Positions 12,643 to 25,100 of a stretch of 64,000 nucleotides of DNA are shown piece by piece. This DNA is from Antedon mediterranea (Eukaryota; Echinodermata; Crinoidea; Comatulida; Antedonidae). The notes under the pieces were generated by a model. That model worked only from the letters and a program-made list of their open reading frames with translations, was not told the DNA's origin and searched no databases. A program made the translations under genes and the position numbers. The stretch is from NCBI RefSeq assembly GCF_964355755.1, contig NC_092676.1, positions 10,708,288 to 10,772,287 on the forward strand, written 5' to 3'. The stretch's first letter is position 1, and each line of letters opens with the position of its first letter.

Positions 12643-13152
12643 TGTCACATAGCTGTTTACTGTACTAGCTTGTTTATGAATATATTGCTGTGTGCACTTT
12701 CGCTGTGGAATATAATTAATCCCTTGTCCACTTACTTAGGACTTTAACGATTTTTGGTATGTCCGAATCTACCCCACTTGGTCATCAATTTGACATATTG
12801 ATGACCATGTTTACCAACTTTGTATAATTATCAGCATCAGACCACTTTCTATTTTTAAATTGTGTTACCCAGTGTATTCTGATTTGGATAAGTACCTATA
12901 TGCAAAATAGTTAACTACCCCCTCTAAATAGCAGCTATACCCAAAGATTGTTAGTTGTTGTGTGGTTCTTCTCTGCAATTCTGGGTAAGACTATTATTTT
13001 TGTTCTTTAATTTTCACCACCTCCTAAATTGTCCAATATCTAATATATTTTATGTTATTTTATTTGGTTATCGTTGTGTAAATAATTTGTAATATTGTAA
13101 CTCCAGTTCTTACTTCTTTCTGTACATGTGTTATTGAGCCGTGCATGTGACA
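12643..13152 (+). mobile_element. 3' LTR of the gypsy-like element, about 510 bp
   Basis: Begins TGTCACA immediately after a polypurine tract and ends TGTGACA, the exact inverted terminal repeat expected of an LTR (TG...CA). Sequences such as TATAATTAATCCC lie inside. No matching 5' LTR occurs in this window, so the upstream half of the element was lost. Borders are inferred from the short inverted repeat only. Confidence 0.65.
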
Positions 13153-13999
13153 CATTAATCTTTTTGGTCCAAGAATAAACTAAGCCAGTCAAATAAAGAA
13201 GTTTTAGTTTAATGAGCTTTCTTATTTTGTATGTTCAATTTTTTATTCTTGGATATTTCTAATCATTTTTCTATATTTTGTTTACCCCACAAATCATTAT
13301 CCGTCCACATACATAAAAACAAGATAACATAGCATGCATACAGAAAACTATTGCATTACGCCTAATTGATTTATGTGATAACAGTTGCCATTATTCTTTA
13401 ATTTGCGCACGGCTTTTATCTCGAATAACCATAATATTCTTCTTCAAAAACCTGCTGATCATTATCTAGGGACCTTTCTCTCAAACGGACACTTTCGGAG
13501 CCCAACACAAAATGTACCTTTAATAGTATGTCCCCTTGAATAGAAGATGTGTTTAGTTTCAATCTATAAACAAAAATAAACCATTTAAAATGTTTTCGCC
13601 AATAATTGTCGCTTATTATTTGTAAACTTTTTACTGTATAGATTTTCTACTGCTAATTGAAAAGTATATAATTCTTGCTTTTGACTTGTATAAAGACAAA
13701 AATATAATTAATATATCATAATAGTATACTAAGCGAATTGTTGCCGCGCAACGCCCCTTCCCGCCGTGCGTTCTGTATGTTTGTTCTGTTTAGAACACAC
13801 CCACACAAAGTGTACGTTCTTAAATTCTCGCAATTTATTTAAAGTGTATTTGATCGGTGAAAATTGCGTAAGTGTTTTTATTTATTTATTTTTTAAAAGG
13901 CTTATGCCTAGGTCTAGTATGTGTAACATCCCAAGACACTTCCTGTTTTTTAATGCAAAATTTAAGAAAGTTAAGTTATACATTGAAGTAAAATTGCTT
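13153..13999. other. Intergenic; possible 5' region of the 163-aa ORF
   Basis: AT-rich up to about 13740, then a short GC-richer patch (GCAACGCCCCTTCCCGCCGT) and a strong donor-like GTAAGTG at 13868. This could be a promoter plus non-coding first exon for the ORF at 14669, but no direct evidence supports it. Confidence 0.3.
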
Positions 14000-14275
14000 G
14001 GGCCTCTAGGCCTAGAATAGGCTGCAGTGTACATGTACTAATGCAAGGGCCTAGCTAGGCTAGGTCTACTAGGCTACTAACTATAGGTAGCCTAGGTCTA
14101 GCTAGTAAACTAGGCCTAGGCCTAGTTGTAGGCATAGCCTATGCCAGAAGCCTACCACATGATACCATTCTTACCTAAAAATATAAAGTGAATCCAAGGC
14201 CTAGGCCTAGGCCAGGTCTAGAATGGTTGGCCTAGGTTACCTCTAGGCAGGCCTAGGCCTAGGGCATAATCTAAG
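13994..14275. repeat. GGCCTAG/CCTAGG palindrome cluster
   Basis: Dozens of overlapping palindromes of the AGGCCT, CCTAGG and CTAG types (for example TAGGCCTAGGCCTAG) fill this stretch. The same low-complexity sequence is at 38105-38430, with isolated copies elsewhere. It is degenerate rather than a clean tandem array. Confidence 0.8.
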
Positions 14276-14668
14276 TATTTTATTTAACTATGTATTGTGT
14301 ATTCTACTTTTAACGTATTTTAATATTTGTTTATTTTATAAATTTGTATAATAAAATAATAAAACTTATGTTAAGCTTGTAATTTGTACTCTTATCTCTC
14401 TTTTGTTCCTGTATTGTTTTATTTTTATACCTCTCCCGTTTCATTGATTGCTTTTAATCTTTGTTCTTGTTATGCTTTTTCTTTTCTGTTATTGTAAATT
14501 GAACTATATGAATGAACAACGTTTTAGGCATAGATGTGTGACCTGTATGTGACCTAGGTCTATTTATCAGTAGGCCTACTAGGCCTATCTCTAAGTATAA
14601 ATTAAAATATTTATATCATTGTATAATGATTTAATATAATAATTCTATTTTTAAAAGAGAAAACAGAT

Positions 14669-15160
14669 ATGGATGAAAATATCGAAGACGTACAAATAGA
14701 CAGATTTTTAGATAACGCCTCTATCAAAGAACTAAATAATATCCGAGTAGAAGTGCCAGAGTTAGAACATCACGGTAAACACTGGTTTCTTGATGATCTA
14801 AACGCTGTAAAAGAACGATTGAGCTACATACATTTATGGGAAATACACACTGAAGCGAAAAGAGTGGTAAAGAATTGCCTTGAACGTGCACATATGAACT
14901 ATGAACATCTCGAACAGCATCACTTGTATAATCATGAAAAAATACAATCAAGAAATAAACATGGCGACCACGACGAGCGTAGATTCAGGGAGAATACTGC
15001 TGAAACGAAATATTTACAAGAACATAAGAAGGTCAATCGTGAACTTTATGATACGGCAAAAAATCTTTGTGGATTTACTGTAAATCAAGCTTTGCATGAA
15101 CTATCACAGGAGAAAAACAACAGTAGACTTCGTGCGTTATTCAACAAATGTAAAACATAG
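14669..15160 (+). CDS. Hypothetical protein, 163 aa, unrecognised
   Basis: An uninterrupted frame from ATG (14669) to TAG. The product is hydrophilic and strongly charged, rich in Glu, Lys, Arg, His and Asn, with a His-rich patch (EHLEQHHLYNHEK) in the middle, predicted mostly helical by composition, and no signal peptide or membrane segment. Codon use looks like that of the real genes here, and a frame this long is unlikely by chance in such AT-rich DNA. Purine-rich GAAAACAGAT precedes the start; an upstream splice acceptor (TTTTTAAAAG) is possible, so this may be the only coding exon of a gene with a non-coding first exon. I recognise no family. A domesticated or lineage-specific gene is possible. 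Confidence 0.55.
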   Translation: MDENIEDVQIDRFLDNASIKELNNIRVEVPELEHHGKHWFLDDLNAVKERLSYIHLWEIHTEAKRVVKNCLERAHMNYEHLEQHHLYNHEKIQSRNKHGDHDERRFRENTAETKYLQEHKKVNRELYDTAKNLCGFTVNQALHELSQEKNNSRLRALFNKCKT

Positions 15161-16135
15161 ACTTTTCTTTTTTAATGCTGATGATCTTTAAAAACATTCA
15201 TCAATCTGTGTTAAAATATCTTTTTTGAAGTTGAATTTAATTGAAATGAACAAAATGAAAGTGTCTTTAAATTCGTTGTTATTTCAGTTGTATGAGGCTC
15301 ATTTCGAATACTACAATTACTATTTTGAGGCGGTCAAAATAGAAAGGCTCCAATGTGCTTGGTTTTTTTACTTAACCAGTCTCATTAATTGTTCACATTT
15401 TGTTGACACTAATATAAATGTTATACATTTAAAAAATTATCATTATAAGTATTTTAAAATATCAGAAAACGATTGAAATCCCTAAATTATCCTTAAAAGA
15501 CATACAAGAAGTCCAAATTGTCCAAGTTAAACTCGTTTACCAAATTAATGATTAAAAAAACAGTCGTTTACCAAATTACTGATATAAATAACAATGATTT
15601 TAGGAGAGTGTTCGTTTAATAAGGCTTCTGCAGAGATCTTCAACACGTTGAAGTTTGATTTCTGTCTCGAACGTTTCCAGAATAAAAAATCGGAGAAACG
15701 CACATCTATGCTGTCTATTTATCAAATAGTATCTTAAGTGATTTTCTCAGTAGCTACTTGCGCCATCTCTCCAATTGGCATACTTGAATAAAATGGAGAG
15801 GAAAAAACATCAACATTGCACAATGTTGTTTACTCAGAATAGATCGATAGAAACTTCACAAGACTATATTGATACCGTTGGCTATGCATGCCAGACGTTT
15901 TCTTTATACAAGCACAGCAAAGCTTCTGAGAGTACAAAGATGAGCACATATGCCATTTTAAGAAATTACGTGGCGTGATAAAGGAATACAAAAGCGTCAC
16001 ATTGGATATAGTATATTTTTCTATTTTTTTGTATATGTATTGTAATTAAACTTATTTATTAATAACGTGATTCCGGTTTACTGTTTCCTTCGTCCGAAAA
16101 AAAACACCATTATTATTATTCTATTGGTAAACTAC
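15161..16135. other. Intergenic / 3' end of the SLC22 gene
   Basis: The SLC22 gene read on the minus strand leaves exon 9 in phase 2, so at least one more exon must lie left of 16136. One candidate is 15600-15714 (minus): acceptor ATAG, then a phase-compatible open frame of about 38 codons to TAA. It is basic and has no recognisable motif, so it is only a candidate. Several small open frames on the plus strand here have no support. Confidence 0.3.
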
Positions 16136-19100
16136 CTGTACACGTTTATGGTCTGTGGCAGCTTCCGTCCAACAGTTTCGGGGAGAAGTAAACATGATAG
16201 GCTCGACAAAAACGACAAGCAGCTGAAGAACAGAACGGGGAGTGGTTTCCACCAATACGATAGCAGCGGAACTAAAGGTGAAAATATGCTTCCAAATCTA
16301 CCCGCCATTGAGGCAACACCCATGCCAGCACTCCTATATATTCAAAATATGTATCATTGTTAATTTAACAATGATTTAACAAGTGTATGATTCTCAAAAT
16401 TGTTATATTGATATGGAACTTCATACTATTTTTTCGGACATACAGTAAAATAAGCGTGTTGGTGGTTTCTAATTGATGGCGTAATTTAAATCTGAGGTTC
16501 TCCGAAAAAATGAATTCTACACATCTTACCTAACAGGGGTTGGATATACTTCAGCCGAATGAACAAATATTGAACCAAAGGCAGATGTAACAGCATATTT
16601 ACCAACCATGACAATCGTAACCAAAACCGCTCCAGGTTCTACAATGGAAATGACCGAGTATGCTTAAAGTTAACACAGAGTTACCTAAACAATTTGAGTG
16701 ACCATGATATATTTGTGTCCCCCCTGAACAATATTTTTTTAAACAAAGTTTTTGTTAAAAACATGCAATGTATTGCTACATAACAGGTCAAAAAATTGGA
16801 CGGGAAAAAATTGACCTGAAAAAATGTCTTAAAAACAGAAAATGTTTAATTTTATGTGTGTGTAACAATTTATTTTGACCTTTTATAAATAAAACCATTA
16901 CTTTTGTTAAGGTTTTTCCAGGGAAGTGAGCAAATATAATAATTTTCAGAGAAGAGTGACATTTATTCACTCTTCCATGATCTTTAACCAACAAACTTGT
17001 ATCACTTCGAAAATAATAATTTATGAATACCGGGTGATACTTACTAATAAAACCAGCAGTCAGACATGATATTGTCGACGTCATCATAAACAAACAGAAC
17101 ATTCTACGGCGGCCATACTTATCAATCAATACCAGAGTGGTGAAATGTGCTGGATATTCAAGAAATCCATTTATTATAAATACTAGGTAAGGGTCAATAC
17201 CCAGACCAGATGTACTTATTGAGATCCCAAAGTACACCATTACAACTACAAACCTAAATAAATAAAAACAAAATAGGCCTACTATAAAATGTATTACTAA
17301 AGGTCAGAATGTTTCACATTTATATTAATCATCTACCAAAATCAACTAACTATATTGATTTCCATTTATTCGCTGATGATTCAAATGTATTCCATTCGTA
17401 CTCCAATAACCAACTTTAATTTAGATAAAATTATTAAATGGTGTTATGCTAATTAAAGTTAACTAATAATTAAAACAAAACTAACTATTTTGTTTTTTAA
17501 AACAGAAGAAACATCTTGATCAAAATTGGATCTCTATTTATTGGAGAGAATGTAATTGAAGTAGATAAAGTCTTGTTTGTTGATTTGTTTTGATAAATTT
17601 CTTTCATGAAAAAATCATATTGATACCTTATGAACTTTAACAAAATTCGGCTTTCTTTAAAAACAAATTACAATACGCAATCATTATTTATTTGATTTCA
17701 GTACTGCCGATAAGAATCCTTATAATATTGGAATTTTTTCGGAATGCAAATAACAGTAATTTGTCTTGAATTTATAAATATGCAAAAGGTTATCAAAATA
17801 TGAAAACATACCAGTTGAACATAATAATCAGACTATACAATCGCAGTTTTGAATCACGAAATATGTCAAATACTGTGTATACACGTTTGGATTGTTGCTG
17901 AAGAAAATAAATAATATTCGAAGAAGTTATTTCTTAATAATGGTTTAATTCTGTCTTTTGTAACTCAATTTCAAACCAACCCTACCAAACCTACTCCCAA
18001 TTTATCACCTCATTACTTTTAAAAGGAAATAAAGTTGGATACAAATGTTATCAAATTGTATATAAATAAACTATTTGCTTTACAGAAAAATATACATGTA
18101 CAATCGACCTTCAGTACGCCTGGACTAGAGTGAGGCCATCGAAAAAAAAAAAAATAAAGGGAGCATGCTAGTTGATAAAAATGGGTGTATTGTGTGTACC
18201 TACCACTTTGGGTAAATTCAAAAATGATTCCGTAGGAAGTGAGGTGTTCTCTTTACCAATTAACTTTCTTAATGCAATCTCAGCTCTACTTTTAAAACCT
18301 CTAGACAGTAACCATCGCGGTGACTCCGGTAAAAATCTAAATCAAGTATTATAACGAAATAAATATGATGTGTGTTTGTTATTTGCGTTTGTCTAAAGAA
18401 TCCAAATGTCAGGTCCAGATGAATTGTACATTCAAAATCCGAAATATGTTTTGCACACAATTCTAATGTAATTATATAATGATAAATTTTCTTATAATTG
18501 TTATTAAACACACTACCTCAGTATTTTCAGTAATTTTTAATTCACTTATTAACTAATTAATAACTTATTAACACTAATAAATGTAAGAAATAAAAGGAGT
18601 AACCCTTACGGTAAGTAAAAAAGACTGAATGCAGCAGGAATCGCCAGTACAAGTTGAATTGTTCTCCAATCTCGTACAAAGTAAGCGACCAATGTGAGTA
18701 TAATTATACCAGTTGACCAACAAAAACCTAGTAGTGTTGATAATCGTGTTCTCCATTTTACTCCAGCTAATTCAGATACTATAAATAATGAATGAAACTT
18801 CATGACAACTAAAAACCAAAACATAACAATATTATCGTATGGAGCTAGATCATTGATGTGATGCAATAGTCCGCATTCTAATGTAAAGATTAATTAGTTA
18901 TTTTTGTTGTTGTATTACCCAAAAAATGAATGTCTTGTCTTATTTCGTTGTGTGTTATTATTCTATAAGAACTGATTAAGAATGAGCTATCCTGTAAACT
19001 TAAATACAATTTATAATTATTAATTATACACAGTGTAAAATCCACCAAAAAGATTCCCATGGCAGCAGTGGCAGTCACAAATCTTAAAAGAGTATACATC

Positions 19101-22100
19101 TTAAAAGACTGTGCAAACGAAGTTGCTATGCCAGCTCCACTTTGTACAACAACGCATATCATAATGGTTGGTTTACGCCCAATCCTATAAGAAGATAGAT
19201 ATTAAGTACATGGTCAGTTTGCCAACTGCTTTGGTTTATCCGTATTTTAGTTCGTTAGTGACATTTGTTAATTAGACAGTTAATTGATTAATTTGGCAGA
19301 TTCAATGATTACTTTCGCTTTTGCGTCAGTTGCAATGATCATTTGCAGTTCTTTTATTGTATTTGTGAGAAATGCGTTTCAAAAGTGTCAGTCACAACAA
19401 CAAATTACGACACACACACGTCATTTGGTTGTATCTAAACTTTTCCTATACAATTTAAATATGTTGTTATTGTCTACTTTTTTAAAATCTGTCAACAATG
19501 TGTTTTGTTCTGTTCCATCAACGGGTTTTAAACATTATTTTATAGACTAACTTGTACGTGTTCCAATATATAAATAAAGAGGTGTAAGGAGAAAATTACT
19601 GTAATTATCATATTAGAAAACATCATTTCTGAGCTTACCAATCAGCTAAAGAGCCAAATATTATGGATCCTACGAGAACTCCAGAAAAATAAACTGACTG
19701 AGCAAGCGCTGTCTTGACATTGTCATCACATACCAATTCAAACTGTTAAGATATATATATATATATAGATATATATTTTAGATAAAATTATTATCATTAT
19801 TAATGAACTGAACTGGATTGTGTATTGTGGATTATTTGAAGTTATATATTATCAATTATTACAAACAGTATAAAAAAAACTTGAAAAACATCATCATCAT
19901 AAACACCATTTATTTCAAAAAAATGGTGGCATCATCTAGAAAGCAAAATGTTTGTGTCAGGGACGCCATTAACAAAACAGACAAAGAAAACAACAAACAC
20001 ACATAAATATAACATAAATAAATATAAGTATAAAAGACTTAAAACGTCAAGTGGTACATTTCAATTGTAGCATAAATCATAATAATGCATTTCATTGACT
20101 AATGGTGAATAGTATTAAACAATTTTAGTTAATATCTAAAACTATTTAAATTTTTGTGTTTTTGGAACGAAAGAGGCAAAGCATTTAAAAGTTTTGCAAA
20201 GATTATCGAATACATTTCTGAAATATAGTGGTCCTGTGTTTTGGAAGATGAATATAAGAGGATGACTTCATGTTGTAATTATACAAATTGACATTAAGTT
20301 TAAACATGTCGTAAAATATTTGGGGGTAATTATGATGAATACAGTTAGAAATTTCAGGATATTATCCTTAACTGACAATGGACTAAGTTCTTTAAATAGA
20401 GGACCCGTATTAGCTGTAAAAGAAGATTTTGAAATTATACGTATGATTTTTTTTAAGCAATGTTAATTTAGTAATATTTGATTGAAAGGTCCCCTCAGAC
20501 TACGTTACAATATGAAAAATAAGGACAGTATTATATAAGGTATAAGATATTTACAGGAAGTAAACGTTTAATTATTTTGATTACTCCTATACTTTTAGAT
20601 ACAGTTACCAATTAATGGATATGGTATTTCCAAGTTAACTGCTCATCATTGAAAACACAGAGACACTTTGTTTTTTCTATTTTTTAAATGTCATAATTGT
20701 TAAGTAACATTTTTCAATTATTCACATCATCAGCCTTCTTTTTATAAAACTTTTTTAAATAAAAAAAAATAAAAATCTGTTAATGTAATGATAATCCACA
20801 AGTCATCATTACTGTAAAATAAATTTGTATCATCGGCATTATAATATAAAGTAAAAAAGATGCGATGTTTAAAAAATGTCATTAGCATATTCTAATAATG
20901 TTAATGACATTTAAAAAAGCCTAAAACAATACTCCTTTTTGTATAAAGAAATCGTCCAACATTAAGCAGACTCTAAAATCTTATCTTATGAATACGATAC
21001 TGCTATAATCTGAAGTCACTCCTTTAACTGTATTTTGTGTCTTTCCTTGAATATGATACTATTTCACTTATAACCTTTTAGCTGTAGCCTTACGTACTGA
21101 TTTTATAGTTGTTTATATTATTTGTATCTGTGTGGCTCTGGTTAATAAAGTAAATCAATCAATCAATCAATTCCAATAATAATGGTGCTAGTAGTGGAGC
21201 CTTGTGGTACTCCACATGTTACATTTTTAAGATCCGACTGCAAAGATTTATATTTTGTACACTGGGGTCGACTTTCAAGATAACTTTTAAACCATTGCAA
21301 TGTAACACCATTATACATTTTTTGTTTTTGTTTATCATATCAAAGGCTTTTGATAGATCCAAAAAATCCTATTTTATTTATTTTTATTTTATTTTATGTC
21401 TTTAGGCAATGTGGCCAAGGATTACCAATAGTGAATTAATCACTGTCCTATCAGATAGGTGGTAATCCCCCTGATACAGGGGCTATTGTGTGAACCAGTT
21501 CACCGGGGTAACCCCCTACTCTTTTTCGAATAATGAACTGGGTTCTTTAAAGTACACACAGGTTATAACTGTGTACACTGGACCTACGGTTTATAGTCCT
21601 TATCCGAGAAGACTTGTTCCACCACCAGAACTAGGAGCGAGTCGGCCTCGAACCCTTGCCGATGTTGTTATTGGCTCTTTAGGTACGGTAAACGGCGCCC
21701 CTGCCTTAACCGCTCGACCATATGACTCGCTAATATTGCATTTAATTTTTACTTACACTTCTGTCAGTAGGATCTACCGTACCAAAGCCATTGAAGACGA
21801 AAATTTACTACAAAAACCATATTGACCATTGTGAAGAAAATCGTACTTATTTAGAAAACAAATTGGTCTGTAATTACTAATGTCTACTTTATCTCCAAAT
21901 TTTTAAACGGGTGTGACCTTACCTAGTTTTAGTTAACTTGAAAAAATACCCTTAACTAATGATACGTTAAAAATATGGTAATGGTCTGCTAAATTTCTGC
22001 CATTACTGCCTTAACCACATTAGGACATAACCCGTAAAACCCAGCATCTTAATTTTTTTTCAAATTATTAATTATAGGTTATCACGTACTTTTCGTTGGA

Positions 22101-25100
22101 TAGAAGTACATTGATTGATTGTTTGGTATAATTGTTTATTTATTATTATTATTATTATTATTTATCTGTTATCTCCAGTGTTCTTCTGGGTAGTTGGTCA
22201 TGTCTCAACTGCTTCCAGTAGGGCTTTATCTTTCCAGCCCTTGGTTTTCTCATCTTTCCACCTCTTCTGATGATAATCTATAAGATTCTCTTTTTTCATC
22301 TAACACTTTTTCTTTTAAAGCAAATTGCAGCATCCACTCTGTAGTATTTTAGGTAACCATGCAATGAATTACTCTCTTTCCTTACACAGTCCTCAAAGCT
22401 GATCAGCCCTCTTCCTCCCTCTTTCCTCGGTAAATATAGTCTCATGACATTACTTCTGGATGCATACTTCCGTTCATTGCCATAACTTTCCTAGTTCGTC
22501 TGTCGATGTTGCCCAGCTCTTCCAAAGACCAATCAATTATCCCTACACTGTAACGTAACACACTAACACCCCATACGTTGATGCCACTTATCATGTTTTC
22601 CCCCATTTAGTTTAGATTTACATAGTTGTTTAACTTCCTTTATATACTCAGCTGTGATCTTGTCTTTCATCTTAGCATTCAGAATCTTATCCAGCTGCAA
22701 TATACCAAGGTATTTGTAGCCGTCTTCTCCAACCTCTCTGATATGTTCATCATCTAACAAATCTAACCCATTATAGTCAATCTGTCTAACTCTCTTCATT
22801 TCTAAAACCGCACACTTTTCAAGACCAAACGACTTTTAATATCTTGTGAAAATACCCTTACAACCTGTGCAAGTGAGTGTAGTTGGTCGTTATTAGATCC
22901 ATAACATTTTAGATAATCCATGAACAAAAGACATGTTTCATGCCCTTTTCAAATTTATAACCAGCTCTCACGTAATACTAAGGTCAGTGGCAGCATGATT
23001 AAGACAAACAGTAACGGTGATAGTGCGTCTCCTTGGAAAATGTCTCCTTTGATGTCCACTTATTGCCCGGTATCTGATCCTTTTGATGTCAGTACCGTTT
23101 TTGTTGTTGTTGCTGCTGTTGCCAGTGTTGCTGTTGTTGTTGGGAGGGACCAATTTGTATCATTGAATGCATTTGCATTATCTTAAAGTTGATCCAAAGG
23201 TCGACCATCACAAGTAACATTTTTAGTTTGTTTTGACGTTTCTGTCTAATTAATTATTTTTATTACATCCCACGTTTTCGTTATGTTCGATTTAGAATTG
23301 GAGAATGTTTAATTTATTAATTAGGCTAATTTAGATGTTGGATATACATGCTGACACCCTCTACCAACGCATTGTTGAACATAGTAGATGCTTAATAGGA
23401 CAGCATTTAAAGGACGTGATTGTTAATCCAAGTAAAAATAATTAATGTTTTAGTATACTTAGGAAATGCAAAAACAATTTTGACAGTCTTATCCATGAAA
23501 TGTTGTATATCAGACAATTAAAACCTAGTCTGAATAAACAAAGAGACTCTGTAAAAAGCTAAGCTTTTCATTTGACAAGGTGTTAGACAATAGGTCTTTT
23601 GACCCTTGGCTTGTGTTATTTAATTAGTTATTTTTTTAAATTTCATTCATTGGACTTGATAATGACCCCATGATGGAGTCGAAACGTCGTTCTTGTTTAA
23701 GCGTTATTTTTATATTATGTAATTTAGATATTTTTACAATATACTTTAACTTATTAAATTCCTAATATTGTATACTTAATTGTAAGTACACTTCGTCTGA
23801 TTCCAGTTATTGATATTTCTGAGAGTAAAATAGAAAGAGGTTTAGCGATTCATTTGCAAAAGGAAAATGTTACGACATGTTGTGAGAAATGGACAGAGGA
23901 TTTGTGTTCACCTCCCTCAATTTCCGTATTTTGGCATGATTTGTGTAATTTGGCATAGCGCCCTCAGTTTGCGTATTCTGGCATGATTTGCGTATTTTGG
24001 CAAAGCAGATTTGCATATTTTGGCATGATTTGTGTATTTTGGCAAAGCATAGCGCCCTCAATTTGTGTATTTTGGCATGATTTGCGTAAATTGGCAAAGC
24101 AGATTTGCGTATTTTGTCATGAATATCTGATTGAATTTGAAGGCAGTAACTCTTGGTTTGGGTAAATGTAATTCTTGGGCATTAGGCCTATCAGTATTAT
24201 GAAATTATGGGCCTCGTGATTAAATTAAAAAAGATGAGATTAAAGAGAATCAGCTATCGAAGGGTCATTAATAAATGACATTTGTTGAAAAACTAATTTT
24301 TGAAATTTTTCTATAGATGCCTTGTTATTAGTCAAAACAATTTTACAATTATTTAAGTAGGGCTAAACAAGAGAGCAATATAATAAACGCAAATTTGAGA
24401 GAGCCTATAGATTTTATTTAGCAAAATTGAATTGTTTCCAAGAATGAAGGATTTGTTAGGACTATAAAAAATAATAGGACTGTAGTTTAAATTTACTTTG
24501 GATGTAAATAAGTTATAATATATTACTAAAATATATCGTGATGAATATCGCTTCGGAGAGTACAGTAATATTATGCTAATTTGAATAGAGTTTTAGTCAA
24601 AAGCAAGTACCGTAATTGACTTTGTTGGATACTGTATATTTTAAACTTAATTTCTTTTTAACTATCATACATCTTAGATAATATTAGAATTAGCTTTCGT
24701 GACCTTCTTAGGTCATTATTTCTATAGTACGATTTCTTTTTTTGAATTTCAGCGGCGGGTAAGACGTCGATTACGAACGTATCACAGTCCTTGAAAACAA
24801 AACGGGCGATTACATTTATAGCAAATTTCTTTATCTTTTCTTTATTATTTGTAATAAACTTTAAGTTGTGTGTTTTTATCTCAGAAAAAATTACTGGTAG
24901 GATAGCAACAGTAAATATAATATGTCAGTAGGCCTATTTTTTTTACATGGTACTGGCAATCAGAATAAAAAGTAGTTCAAAATTGTAAAAAACGAAAGCA
25001 TTTTATTTACACTTGACATATGTGTTGTTTTTTTAAAACTTTTCTTGAATATTTTCAAATACTTGATGATACTTTAATTGTATAATTGCGGAATTTTACT

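Noticed and set aside
15775-15978. 67-codon plus-strand frame near the SLC22 3' end
   Set aside because: No recognisable motif and a weak start; the region more probably belongs to the SLC22 3' end or UTR.
19284-19550. 88-codon plus-strand frame starting MINLADSMITFAF
   Set aside because: It lies in an SLC22 intron on the antisense strand, and no homology or splice context supports it.
23870-24165. Overlapping frames on both strands with repeated YFGMICVFWQS-like words
   Set aside because: They come from the 20-bp minisatellite unit.
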